From NCBI GenBank assembly GCA_046233135.1, contig JBJXHN010000005.1:124001-188000 (forward strand): a stretch of DNA of 64,000 bases, written 5' to 3'. A program made the translations under genes and the position numbers. This document shows, one piece after another, positions 22,901-30,895 of the stretch; positions within the stretch are counted from its first letter, which is position 1, and every line of letters starts with the position of its first letter. The notes beneath the pieces were generated by a model. That model worked only from the letters and a program-made list of their open reading frames with translations. It was not told the DNA's origin and made no database searches. The stretch comes from JBJXHN01 sp046233135 (GTDB taxonomy: Bacteria > Pseudomonadota > Alphaproteobacteria > Rhodospirillales > Rhodospirillaceae).

Positions 22901-24549
22901 ACCTGGCTGAAGTTCTGCCGGAAGAAGTGGTGCAGCCCGCGATACTGGGCCGACAGCACGGCCAGCGGCGTGTCGTCGCCCATGGAGCCGATGGCTTCCT
23001 TGGCGTCGGCGACCATGGGATGAAGGATCAGCTCCAGGTCTTCCATGGTCTGGCCGTAGTTCAGCTGCCGCCGGCGCAGGTCTTCCACCGCCAGGGTGGC
23101 AGGTTCGGTCAGGTCGCTGGTCGACTGATCGGCCAGTTCCTCGATGTGCTTGACCCAGTCGCCATAGGGGGCATTGGCCGCCAGAAGGTCCTTGATCTCG
23201 GTGTCCTGGTAGAACTTCCCTTCCTGCAGATCGACAGCGATCATGCCGCCGGGGCCGAGGCGCCCCTTGCGCACGATGTCCGATTCGGGCACCCGCACCA
23301 TCCCGGTTTCCGAGCCCACGATCAGCAGGCCGTCGGCGGTGATGGAGAAACGCATGGGACGCAGGCCGTTGCGGTCCAGACCGGCGACCACCCAGCGGCC
23401 ATCGGTCGCAGCCACGGCGGCCGGACCGTCCCAGGGTTCCATGACGCAGTTGCAGTAGCTGATCAGATCCCGGTGGTTGTCGGCCATCAGCTTGTTCTGC
23501 GTCAGGCTTTCGGGGATCAGCATGGCCTTGGTCATCGCCGCGTTGCGGCCGGACCGGCACAGCAGTTCGAAAGCGGCGTCCAGCGCCGCGCTGTCGGAGC
23601 TGCCGCCCTGGATCACCGGCTTCAGGTCGGCGATGTTATCGCCGAACAGCGGGCTGTCCATGCGGGTTTCGTGGGCCTTCATCCAGTTGACGTTGCCCGT
23701 CAGCGTGTTGATCTCGCCGTTGTGGGCAAGCATGCGGAAGGGCTGGGCCAGGCGCCAGGTGGGGAAGGTGTTGGTCGAATAGCGCTGGTGATAGATGGCA
23801 AAGCTCGACACGAACCGCTCGTCCAGCAGGTCCGGGTAGAAGCTGGTCAGCTGTTCGGCGAGGAACATGCCCTTGTAGATAATCGAGCGGCAGGACAGCG
23901 AGCAAATGTAGAACTCGCTGATCCCCGCGGAGACCACCCGCTTTTCAATGCGCCGCCGGATGACGAACAGGTCGCGTTCGAACTGGTCATCATCCACTCC
24001 CTTGGAGTTGGCGATCATGATCTGTTCGATTTCCGGCCGCGTGGCGTTGGCCTTTTCACCGATCACCGTGGTGTCCACCGGGACCTGGCGCCAGCCGTAG
24101 ATGGCCAGGCCGTAGCGCAGGATTTCGCTTTCGACGATGGTGCGGCAGGCTTCCTGGGCGGTCAGGTCGGTCTTGGGCAGGAACACCATGCCGATGGCCA
24201 GGCGCCCCTTCACCGGCGCGTGGCCCGTGCGCTCCACATGTTCCTTGAAGAAGTCCTGCGGGATTTCCACGTGGATGCCCGCGCCGTCGCCGGTCTTGCC
24301 GTCGGCGTCAACAGCCCCGCGGTGGAACAGAACCTTCAGCGCCTCGATCCCGGCCACCACCACGCTGCGGCGGGGCTTGCCGTCGATCGCCGCAACCAGA
24401 CCGACGCCGCAGGCGTCATGTTCGGCAGCAACATCATAGCCGTGGTTGGCTTCCAGCAGACGGGCGCGGCCTTCGGTGTAGCTCTCGACGAACGCGGCAG
24501 CGGCAGCATCGGCCTCGGAGCCGTAGCTCGGGCGGGAGTTCTCACTCAT
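19978..24549 (-). CDS. gltB: Glutamate synthase (NADPH) large subunit
   Basis: A 1523-residue GOGAT alpha subunit that transfers the amide of glutamine to 2-oxoglutarate. The N-terminal nucleophile is Cys47 (EHDACGVGLVAAIDG), meaning a 46-residue propeptide is removed. The class-II amidotransferase domain occupies about 47-450, followed by the central and FMN-binding synthase domains, which contain PPHHDIYSIEDLAQLIYDLK. The 3Fe-4S cysteines are in CIMVRQCHSNTCPVGVCTQ. The C-terminal GXGXG beta-helix includes EGCGSNGCEYMTGG. It forms an operon with gltD upstream, 219 nt away with a hairpin between. Together GS and GOGAT are the high-affinity ammonium route. Confidence 0.97.
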   Translation of the reverse strand: MSENSRPSYGSEADAAAAAFVESYTEGRARLLEANHGYDVAAEHDACGVGLVAAIDGKPRRSVVVAGIEALKVLFHRGAVDADGKTGDGAGIHVEIPQDFFKEHVERTGHAPVKGRLAIGMVFLPKTDLTAQEACRTIVESEILRYGLAIYGWRQVPVDTTVIGEKANATRPEIEQIMIANSKGVDDDQFERDLFVIRRRIEKRVVSAGISEFYICSLSCRSIIYKGMFLAEQLTSFYPDLLDERFVSSFAIYHQRYSTNTFPTWRLAQPFRMLAHNGEINTLTGNVNWMKAHETRMDSPLFGDNIADLKPVIQGGSSDSAALDAAFELLCRSGRNAAMTKAMLIPESLTQNKLMADNHRDLISYCNCVMEPWDGPAAVAATDGRWVVAGLDRNGLRPMRFSITADGLLIVGSETGMVRVPESDIVRKGRLGPGGMIAVDLQEGKFYQDTEIKDLLAANAPYGDWVKHIEELADQSTSDLTEPATLAVEDLRRRQLNYGQTMEDLELILHPMVADAKEAIGSMGDDTPLAVLSAQYRGLHHFFRQNFSQVTNPPIDPLRETRVMSLKTRLGNLGNILDEDESQCDLLQLESPVLTTAEYDAMRKRMGKDAAEVDCTFDIKAGANALRDALYRIQAEAETAVRGGCKHVILSDTGVNAERAAIPMILATGAVHTHLVREHLRTFTSLNVRSGEVMETHYFAVLIGAGATTVNPWLAQESIADRLRRGLFDEGVTLEKAMGRFKKAINDGLLKIMSKMGISVISSYRGGLNFEAVGLSRALVAEFFPALPSRISGIGLSGIQLTVLKQHDKAFGSAAVVLPVGGFYRYRRSGEAHSFDGQLIHTLQHAVATDSYQTFKKYSAGLRKLPPITIRDLLDFKHESEPVPIEEVESITSIRRRFVTPGMSLGALSPEAHGTLNIAMNRIGAKSDSGEGGEVRERYKPAPNGDNANSAIKQVASGRFGVTAEYLNQCREIEIKVAQGAKPGEGGQLPGFKVTEAIAKLRHATPGVMLISPPPHHDIYSIEDLAQLIYDLKQINPRAKVCVKLVSRSGIGTIAAGVAKANADVILISGHSGGTGASPQTSIKYAGLPFELGLAEVHQVLTLNKLRHRVVLRTDGGIKTGRDVVIAAMMGAEEFGIGTTSLVALGCIMVRQCHSNTCPVGVCTQVDELRAKFTGTPEKVVNLFSFIAEEVKEILASLGMRSLNEVVGRTDLLHQVSRGAAHLDDLDLNPILVQPDTGMGSHICTIEGRNEVPETLDAQMIADAKPALEDGEKMQLTYTVRNTMRAMGTKLSHRIVTRFGMTGLEPGHITVRLRGSAGQSLGAFAVQGLKLEVFGDANDYVGKGLSGGTIVVRPAVSSPLKTNENTIIGNTVLYGATSGQLFAAGQAGERFAVRNSGAKVVIEGCGSNGCEYMTGGVAVILGEVGANFGAGMTGGMAYVYDPEDTLSARINPDSVIWQRIEVQHYAEELEALVREHVAETQSRYAERLLVDWQRELKNFWQIVPKEMLDKLAIPVTEGEKKTA

Positions 24550-24671
24550 GGCGAAATCCTTCTCTAACGTCGTCGAAGCGAGAGCACCAGGCGGGAAAGC
24601 GGAAACCGGTCTTCCGGCTCGGCGGAACGCACGCCTTTGGCGTGACCTGACGCTCCAACTCTATGGTTCCG

Positions 24672-24705
24672 GATCAAATTATCGGCCTCAGCCGGCGGTT
24701 TGATC
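24672..24705. promoter_or_regulatory. Inverted repeat between gltD and gltB
   Basis: A 7-bp perfect inverted repeat, GATCAAA (24672-24678) and TTTGATC (24699-24705), encloses a second small stem CGGC-CTCA-GCCG. It lies in the 219-nt spacer of the gltD-gltB pair. It could be an RNA processing or attenuation element that sets the ratio of the two subunits, or a protein-binding site. This is inferred from the structure only. Confidence 0.4.
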
Positions 24706-24768
24706 GAGTGCATCGCCCCAAACGAAGGCATCAGCCGAAGTTTGGAGAATTGATGCATAGACAATGTC

Positions 24769-26244
24769 CTAGGAAGCGGCGGCGAGCGGCGCACTGTCCG
24801 CCTCGTCAACGGCCACGCCGGCCGCCTTGGCGTCCAGATACTGGCGAATGCCTTCGGCGGCATCGCGGCCGTCGCGCACGGCCCAAACCACCAGCGAGGC
24901 CCCGCGCACGATGTCGCCGGCACCGAACACCCCGGGCAGACCGCTCATCTTGCTTTTCGGGTCCACCTGCACGGTGCCCCAGCGGGTGATCGGCAGGCGC
25001 GGCTCGCCGAACAGGCCGGGCAGGTCCTCCGGCTCGAAGCCCAGGGCCTCGATCACCAGCGTGGCGGGGACGGTGAATTCCGACCCTTCCATCACTTCCG
25101 GGGTCTGGCGGCCGGTGGCATCGGCCACGCCCAGGCGCATGCGCACGGCGCGCACGCCCGCCGCGTTGCCCTTGTCATCGTCCAGCACCGCTTCCGGCGC
25201 GGACAGCCAGACGAATTCGACGCCTTCTTCCATGGCGTTGGCCACTTCACGCTGCGAGCCGGGCATGTTGGCACGGTCCCGGCGGTAGAGACACTTCACC
25301 GACGTTGCGCCCTGGCGGATAGCGGTGCGCACGCAGTCCATGGCGGTATCGCCACCGCCCACGACCACCACATCCTTACCCGAAGCATTCAGGGTGCCGT
25401 CCTCGTAGGCCTCTACCCTGTCACCCATGCCCACCTTATTGGAGGCGGTGAGATAGTCGAGCGCCTTTGCCACACCCTTCAGCCCGGCCCCGGGCACGCT
25501 CATGCGGCGGGCCTTGTAGACGCCGGTGGCGATCAGGATCGCGTCATGCTTGGCGCGCAGGTCGGCCAGCGAGGCATCGCGGCCCACCTCGAAATCGGTT
25601 TTCAGGGTCACGCCGGCGTCGGCCAGCAGCTTGACCCGGCGCTCCACCACGTCCTTTTCCAGCTTGAAGCCGGGGATCCCGTAGATCAGCAGGCCGCCCA
25701 TACGATCGTGGCGATCGTACAGGGTGACCTGGAAGCCCATGCGGCGCAGTTGCTCGGCTGCCGCCATGCCGCCGGGACCGCCACCGATGATGCCGACGGA
25801 TTCGCTGCGCTCCACCTCGGCCGTCACGGGCTTCACCCAGCCCTTCTCCCAGGCCGTGTCGGTGATGTACTTCTCGACCGCGCCGATGGTGACCGAGTGA
25901 TGGCGGGACTGCTCCAGAACACACGATCCCTCGCACAGGCGATCCTGGGGACAGATGCGGCCGCAGATTTCCGGCATGTTGTTGGTCGACGAAGAAACCT
26001 GATACGCTTCCTCCAGGCGACCCGACGCGGTCAGCATCAGCCAGTCGGGGATATTGTTCCCCAGCGGGCAATGGATCTGGCAGAAGGGGATGCCGCACTG
26101 CTCGCACCGGGACGCCTGGTCCCCGGCCGCGTCGTCGGTGAACCCGGTGTAGATTTCATTGAAATCGGTACGACGGGTCTCGGCGGTCCGCTTCTCGGGG
26201 GAGCGGGCGTCCAGATGGGTGAACTGGAGCATCTTACGGGCCAT
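24769..26244 (-). CDS. gltD: Glutamate synthase (NADPH) small subunit
   Basis: A 491-residue beta subunit that passes electrons from NADPH to GltB. The N-terminal region carries iron-sulfur cysteines (CEQCGIPFCQIHCPLGNNIPD and CGRICPQDRLCEGSC). FAD binding is shown by GGGPGGMAAAEQL near 155 and NADPH binding by VVGGGDTAMDC near 300. The chosen start, ATG 26244 (ARKMLQFTHLDARSPEKR), has GAAGGAGAG eight bases upstream; the longer frame to 26340 lacks similarity. It precedes gltB on the same strand. Confidence 0.96.
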   Translation of the reverse strand: MARKMLQFTHLDARSPEKRTAETRRTDFNEIYTGFTDDAAGDQASRCEQCGIPFCQIHCPLGNNIPDWLMLTASGRLEEAYQVSSSTNNMPEICGRICPQDRLCEGSCVLEQSRHHSVTIGAVEKYITDTAWEKGWVKPVTAEVERSESVGIIGGGPGGMAAAEQLRRMGFQVTLYDRHDRMGGLLIYGIPGFKLEKDVVERRVKLLADAGVTLKTDFEVGRDASLADLRAKHDAILIATGVYKARRMSVPGAGLKGVAKALDYLTASNKVGMGDRVEAYEDGTLNASGKDVVVVGGGDTAMDCVRTAIRQGATSVKCLYRRDRANMPGSQREVANAMEEGVEFVWLSAPEAVLDDDKGNAAGVRAVRMRLGVADATGRQTPEVMEGSEFTVPATLVIEALGFEPEDLPGLFGEPRLPITRWGTVQVDPKSKMSGLPGVFGAGDIVRGASLVVWAVRDGRDAAEGIRQYLDAKAAGVAVDEADSAPLAAAS

Positions 26245-26531
26245 CAGGGGGCTCTCCTTCTTCGCATAGGCACTCACCGGCAGCAGGCAGCAGGCCGGGG
26301 AGGGGACATCGTCTATAAGGCCGTGACGCCCGGCCTCCAAGCAAAATCATGCCTATAGTTCACGAATGTGTACTAAATTTTTTCGATCAGACCCCGGGAT
26401 CCGATTTTCCGAGGGCTGAATGGGGCGGGGGGTCGTATTATTGGTAAGCGTCCGTGACCTATTCTGCCCCTAGGCCAGGGAATCCCCCGATGCTATAAGG
26501 AGTCTGCTTCAACATTTGGTGGCCGGACTCC

Positions 26532-27353
26532 GTGACTCTCCTCCACATCGTGGTGCTCGCCCTGGTACAGGGGATCACCGAATTTCTGCCGATCAGCTCG
26601 TCCGGCCATCTGGTTCTGGTTCCGCTGCTGACCGACTGGCCCGATCAGGGCATGCACATGGACGTGGCGGTGCACGTTGGCACCCTGCTCGCCGTGATGC
26701 TGTACTTTTGGAGAGACGTGGTGGCCATGGTAAAAGGCACCTTGCGTCTGTTCAAGGGAAAGCGGGACCCGGGTGCGCGTCTGGCCCTGATGGTGATCGT
26801 CGGCACCATTCCCGTGGTAGTCGCCGGGTATGCCATGAGCCGGTCCATGGATATGGATGCGCTGCGCTCCCTGGAGGTGCTGGGCTGGACCACACTGGGC
26901 TTCGGCCTGCTGCTGCTGATCGCCGACAAGATGTGCATGACCGTGAAGCGCATCGAGCACATGAGCCTTGTCGACACCATCATCATCGGCCTGATGCAAG
27001 TGCTGGCCCTGGTGCCGGGCACGTCGCGGTCGGGGATTACCATGACGGCGGCCCGCTTCCTGGGCTACGAGCGCTCCGAGTCGGCGCGCTTTTCCATGCT
27101 GCTGTCCATGCCGACCATCGCCGCCGCCGGCACCCTGGTGGCATTGGATCTGTGGAAGGCCGGCGACATCCGGGTAACCGAGTTCGCCCTGATGGGCATG
27201 GGACTGTCGTTCGTGTCGGCCCTGGTCGCGATCACGGCGATGATGGCTTGGCTGCGCCATGCCGGCTTCACCCCGTTCGTGATCTATCGCGTGCTGCTGG
27301 GCGGTTTCCTGCTGTTGCTGGCTTACGGGGGGCCGGCCTACTGGCCGTTCTGA
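26532..27353 (+). CDS. uppP: Undecaprenyl-diphosphatase UppP (BacA)
   Basis: A 273-residue, eight-helix membrane enzyme. It recycles the C55 lipid carrier of peptidoglycan and O-antigen synthesis and confers bacitracin tolerance. The signature segments are present: VQGITEFLPISSSGHLVL near residues 12-30 and VLALVPGTSRSGITMTAAR near 155-175. The start is GTG 26532 with only a weak GGTGG upstream. A strong AAGGAG at 26498-26503 points instead at an in-frame ATT (26514), six codons earlier, so the true start deserves checking. Confidence 0.95.
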   Translation: MTLLHIVVLALVQGITEFLPISSSGHLVLVPLLTDWPDQGMHMDVAVHVGTLLAVMLYFWRDVVAMVKGTLRLFKGKRDPGARLALMVIVGTIPVVVAGYAMSRSMDMDALRSLEVLGWTTLGFGLLLLIADKMCMTVKRIEHMSLVDTIIIGLMQVLALVPGTSRSGITMTAARFLGYERSESARFSMLLSMPTIAAAGTLVALDLWKAGDIRVTEFALMGMGLSFVSALVAITAMMAWLRHAGFTPFVIYRVLLGGFLLLLAYGGPAYWPF

Positions 27354-27375
27354 GATCGATACCCTACACGGCCCG

Positions 27376-27405
27376 CTCCTTCCGGCGTCCGGAAACAGGA
27401 AGGAG
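27376..27405. terminator. Hairpin between convergent uppP and TM2 genes
   Basis: CTCCTTCC (27376-27383) pairs perfectly with GGAAGGAG (27398-27405) around a 14-nt loop. It lies between the 3' ends of two convergent genes. There is no U tract, so intrinsic termination is uncertain. Confidence 0.4.
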
Positions 27406-27426
27406 GACAGCCGGCGAAACCGCCCC

Positions 27427-27885
27427 TCAGAACCAGCCCCGCTTGTTCTGCACGTAAATCTCATCGAACTCGTCGTCGCTTTTCACAAGATAGAGAATGA
27501 ATTCGATGAATGCGATACAGCCGATGATGATGCTGGGGATCGCAAGCAGGAATATACCGCCAAAGAATATCACCAGCATAATGATCCCTTCTGTGGTATA
27601 TCCCAGATAAAACTTGTGGGCTCCAAAGCTTCCGAAAAAGAAAGCGAACAAGGCAGCGGCGACCTTGCTTTTCGGCACGTTCCCGTACGGCTGATAGACA
27701 TTCGGCTGGGCGTATATTTCGATTGCCGCACCTCTTTCAGACACCTCGAAGTCCACCTTGCTGCCGGCCATCAGCGGTGACGAGGACTGCACGTCCGAAT
27801 TCCTAAAGGAATACCGCTTCCCGTCGCTGCCGCTGATGGCCCCCTTGCCAGCCGCAGAATTGAAACCCAGGACTTCGCCCTTCAT
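27427..27885 (-). CDS. Cold-shock-like domain fused to TM2 membrane domain
   Basis: A 152-residue protein. The first 60 residues (MKGEVLGFNSAAGKGAI, SGSDGKRYSFRNSDV, KVDFEV) follow the beta-barrel pattern of cold-shock nucleic-acid-binding domains, including a basic KGAI/KRYSF surface. The rest is a TM2 domain: AAALFAFFFGSFGAHKFYLG, then two hydrophobic helices separated by a short turn, and a charged tail. The role of TM2 proteins is poorly known. The start ATG 27885 has AAGGAG upstream. GC content is lower than in neighbouring genes. Confidence 0.8.
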   Translation of the reverse strand: MKGEVLGFNSAAGKGAISGSDGKRYSFRNSDVQSSSPLMAGSKVDFEVSERGAAIEIYAQPNVYQPYGNVPKSKVAAALFAFFFGSFGAHKFYLGYTTEGIIMLVIFFGGIFLLAIPSIIIGCIAFIEFILYLVKSDDEFDEIYVQNKRGWF

Positions 27886-28028
27886 TGATGGTCGCTCCTT
27901 GAATGAGTTGGCGATTCTCGCCCAAAAGATGCACCCAAACGGAGACGCCACCCCCTCCAACACCATTCCCGCGACGGCGATCTCCGATACCACCAGAGAT
28001 ACTTTCTGAAATCGACCTGGGGGTCAAT

Positions 28029-28067
28029 GAAAAGGCTCTCTTTGCACCTGCAAAAGAGAGCCTTTTC
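28029..28067. terminator. Bidirectional rho-independent terminator
   Basis: A perfect 15-bp inverted repeat, GAAAAGGCTCTCTTT (28029-28043) with AAAGAGAGCCTTTTC (28053-28067), has a 9-nt loop. On either strand a T run closes the stem. It lies just after the stop of the NDUFA9-like gene on the minus strand and so separates it from the TM2 gene downstream. Confidence 0.9.
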
Positions 28068-28117
28068 GCGGATATGACGCCGGACACCTTCATCCGGACG
28101 CGATGGGGAATAAGGAG

Positions 28118-29149
28118 TCAGCCCATGCTGGTTCCGTCCCCGCGCATCACCACGTGGCGGTGCATGGAGCGGTAACGGCTCATGTAGCCGGGCAGAATGG
28201 CTTCGGCGGCTTCCGGCTCGATCCCCAGGTCGGCGAGGCCGGGCTGGCTGCCGGAACAGATGTTGTCCCGCTCCATCATCTTCACCTGGTCGCTGGTCAG
28301 CATCGGCTTGGGCAGCAGGCCCAGCAAGGTCGCCTGGATCTTGGCCACCCAAAACGGCACGGGGACCACCGGGACACGGTGGCGGGTGACCTCGGCCACC
28401 AGCTCCATCACCTCGCGCATGCTGTAGACCTTGGGGCCGCCCAGTTCGTAGATGCGGCCGCGCACCGCCGGGTCCTGCAGAACCGCGACGATGGCCGCCA
28501 CCACATCCCCCACATAGACCGGCTGGAACTTCGGACCGCCGGTGCCCGACAGATCGACCGAGAGACCGCCGTCAGTCTTCTTCAGGCTGAAGCCGTCGCG
28601 GGTGAAATAGGGCAGCACCGGCGCCATGCGGCTGACCATGCCGAACAGATTGAAGAACCCGTCGTCGGGGCCGAAGACCACGCTGGGACGCAGGATGGTG
28701 GCACCGGGGAAGGCAGCGGTCACCGCCTTTTCACCCTGGGCCTTGCTACGGGCGTAGGCGGCCGGGCTGTCCTCGGCCGCGCCAAGAGCGGAGAGATGCA
28801 CCAGTGCGGTCACGCCAGCCGCTGCGGCCACTTTGGCCACTGTCGCCGCACCATCCACATGGATCTTCTGGAAGGTGCTCTTGCCGCTTTCGTTCAAAAT
28901 GCCAACCAGGTTGACCACCATGTCAGCGCCACCCACGGCCCGCTTCACCGATTCTTCGTTGGTGACCGAGGCAAGAATGGGGGCGACCTGCCCGAGTTGA
29001 CCCAGGGGCTTCAGGAAGTGCGCCTTTTCCGTATCACGCGTGGCAACCCGCACCCGCGCCCCGGCATCCGCCAGACTGGCCACAAGCTGACGCCCGATGG
29101 CGCCAGTGCCCCCGAAAACCGTAACGACGCGCCCGTGCATGGTGACCAT
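28118..29149 (-). CDS. NDUFA9-like NAD(P)-binding oxidoreductase (atypical SDR, complex I-associated)
   Basis: A 343-residue extended/atypical short-chain dehydrogenase. The Rossmann motif VFGGTGAIGRQLV (about 10-22) leads, followed by VATRDTEKA, the family pattern ADMVVNLVGIL near 77-87, HLSALGA near 118 and YARSKAQGE near 130, with VVFGPDDGFFN near 160. This subgroup is homologous to the complex I accessory subunit NDUFA9 and is standard in alphaproteobacteria. ATG 29149 has AGGAGG five bases upstream. A strong bidirectional terminator follows the gene. Confidence 0.92.
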   Translation of the reverse strand: MVTMHGRVVTVFGGTGAIGRQLVASLADAGARVRVATRDTEKAHFLKPLGQLGQVAPILASVTNEESVKRAVGGADMVVNLVGILNESGKSTFQKIHVDGAATVAKVAAAAGVTALVHLSALGAAEDSPAAYARSKAQGEKAVTAAFPGATILRPSVVFGPDDGFFNLFGMVSRMAPVLPYFTRDGFSLKKTDGGLSVDLSGTGGPKFQPVYVGDVVAAIVAVLQDPAVRGRIYELGGPKVYSMREVMELVAEVTRHRVPVVPVPFWVAKIQATLLGLLPKPMLTSDQVKMMERDNICSGSQPGLADLGIEPEAAEAILPGYMSRYRSMHRHVVMRGDGTSMG

Positions 29150-29492
29150 ATTCCCCTCCTGATCAGTCGGCCCGCCTAGTGCGGACCCTGCGCGCTCTCG
29201 ACATCCACCGTCCGTCCCGGCGTCGCCGTCATCCTGCCTGGCCGATTCGGATCCTTATGCCTATATGGGCAAGGGACCCGAGGGGTCGGAAGGGGTTCGG
29301 CGGCCGCGGGTCCCGGCGGATCCCGGAAACCGTCATGAAAGGCCGCTCCGCCGCACGGCAGAGGGCCGGCGGGACCTTGGCATAAGGATTTCGCGAACGC
29401 AACGGCGGGGCGGCAAGCGACCTGCTTTTCCCACTGCCCCCCGGGCTTCCAGATCCCCGAACGAAAAAAATCGGGGTCCGTGCATTTTTGTT
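29150..29492. other. Intergenic region upstream of NDUFA9-like gene and tRNA-Leu
   Basis: A 343-nt stretch with no supported gene. It must hold the promoter of the minus-strand NDUFA9-like gene. A short hairpin (CCCCGA/TCGGGG around an A-rich loop, about 29456-29476) lies shortly before the tRNA promoter. Confidence 0.5.
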
Positions 29493-29521
29493 TTGACAGC
29501 CCCGGCGGAAAACAGTACTTC
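29493..29521 (+). promoter_or_regulatory. Sigma-70-type promoter of tRNA-Leu
   Basis: A consensus -35 TTGACA (29493-29498), a 17-nt spacer and a -10 TACTTC (29516-29521). It ends about 25 nt before the tRNA 5' end, as expected for a stable RNA promoter. Confidence 0.75.
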
Positions 29522-29546
29522 TCCCGTCCTCGCCAAGAGACACCTA

Positions 29547-29633
29547 GCCCAGGTGGCGGAATTGGTAGACGCGCAGGTTTCAGGTACCTGTGGCCGAAAG
29601 GTCGTGGAAGTTCGAGTCTTCTCCTGGGCACCA
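29547..29633 (+). tRNA. tRNA-Leu, anticodon CAG
   Basis: An 87-nt type-II tRNA including an encoded CCA end. The acceptor stem GCCCAGG pairs with CCTGGGC. The anticodon stem CAGGT/ACCTG encloses the loop TTCAGGT, giving anticodon CAG, which reads CTG, the dominant Leu codon in these genes. A long variable arm (GGCCGAAAGGTC-like) and the T arm with GTTCGAGTC are present. It has its own promoter just upstream. Confidence 0.96.
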
Positions 29634-29775
29634 ACTCTTCTTCGCATCCTTGCCCCGCGCCGTGCGGTGCCGGCCCCGCCCCGGGGTCCCGCCCAGCCGG
29701 CAGCCCACCCCGACACTCCCGAACGAGCCGAATACGGATCGATTACTTGGGGAGCGGGACAGCAGGCAGGGAACC

Positions 29776-30399
29776 ATGGCCGATACTCCCAAGATCCACT
29801 ACCACATCGGTGACTTGCCCAAGGGTCTGTCATTTCCCGACGGCATCGCCGTGGACACAGAGACCCTGGGATTGAAAACCCATCGCGACCGCCTGTGCGT
29901 GGTTCAGCTGTCCGGTGGTGACGGCGTGGCCCATGTGGTGCAGATGCGCCGCGATTACGACGCGCCGGTGCTGCGCGGCCTGCTAGGGGATCCGGCAGTG
30001 CTGAAGATCATGCACTTCGGCCGCTTTGACATCGCCGCCTTGTACCATTGGCTCGGGGTCCTGGCCACGCCGGTCTATTGCACCAAGATCGCATCGCGCA
30101 TCAGCCGCACCAATACCGACAGCCATGGCCTGAAGGGGCTGTGCAAGGATCTGCTGAACGTGGATCTGTCCAAGCAGCAGCAGACTAGCGACTGGGGCAC
30201 CGAAACCCTGACCCAGGAACAGCTGGATTATGCCGCCAGCGACGTGCTGTACCTGCACCGCCTGAAGGGAATCCTCGACGGCCTGCTGGACCGCGAAGGA
30301 CGGACCGATCTGGCCCGCGCCTGCTTCGAATTCCTGCCCCACCGGGCGCTGCTGGACCTCGCCGGCTGGGACGACACGGACATCTTCGCCCACCGGTAG
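29776..30399 (+). CDS. rnd: RNase D-like 3'-5' exonuclease (catalytic domain only)
   Basis: A 207-residue DEDDy exonuclease. Acidic motifs are visible: DTETLGL (exo I, about residue 30), HFGRFDIAAL (exo II, about 85) and YAASDVLYL (exo III with Tyr, about 155). The HRDC domain found C-terminally in E. coli RNase D is absent; this short form is common in alphaproteobacteria. It probably trims tRNA or other RNA 3' ends. The start ATG 29776 has AGGGA upstream. It heads the conserved rnd-kdsD-lpt-rpoN-ptsN neighbourhood, though a 496-nt spacer separates it from kdsD. Confidence 0.92.
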   Translation: MADTPKIHYHIGDLPKGLSFPDGIAVDTETLGLKTHRDRLCVVQLSGGDGVAHVVQMRRDYDAPVLRGLLGDPAVLKIMHFGRFDIAALYHWLGVLATPVYCTKIASRISRTNTDSHGLKGLCKDLLNVDLSKQQQTSDWGTETLTQEQLDYAASDVLYLHRLKGILDGLLDREGRTDLARACFEFLPHRALLDLAGWDDTDIFAHR

Positions 30400-30895
30400 A
30401 AGTGTTGCTGCCCGTCGACACCCCGGTCCGGCAAAACCCTGAAATTCCGTTCCGTTTTCTGTTGGAGACGGATTCCTTGTCGGACTCCGTTCCAAGCTGC
30501 GCAATCCCTTCAGCCGGCCGACCGGCGGCCGGGTGCACAAGCGGAACAGCGGGAGGCCCCCCCCTTTGTCTCCAGGCGCGTTGACCGGGCGCGCGTGCCG
30601 GACCATACTTCGGCCCAACGACTTCGGGTCCGTTTGCCATGCAAGCGACGGGCCGCGGCGCCTCTCTTACCCGGCGCCTTGCCGATGCGGCGACTGCGGT
30701 CGCGGGCGGATTCCGCCCCGCTACCGACAACCGGCGGGCAGGGCCGTGCACAAGGGGCCGCCCCGGCCCCGTCACTGGCCCTGGCCGGGACATTGCGCCC
30801 GGCCTCGGGCTCGCACCTGGCCTTACGGACCCTTTCCGTCCTTTCAGTTCTGTCCGCGCCGTGATGCGGACATTAGTCGAGGTAGCCTGCCCCCC
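30400..30895. other. Intergenic region between rnd and kdsD
   Basis: A 496-nt GC-rich spacer. Several open frames exist. The best, 30639-30899 plus, ends on the kdsD start codon (ATGA) but is Pro/Arg/Gly-rich with no recognisable domain, so I do not call it a gene. No clear promoter, terminator or riboswitch fold is seen, but the kdsD-lpt promoter probably lies here. Confidence 0.5.

Noticed and set aside
20122..24567. 1481-codon plus-strand frame opposite gltB
   Set aside because: Antisense shadow produced by high GC; gltB has all conserved motifs and a terminator.
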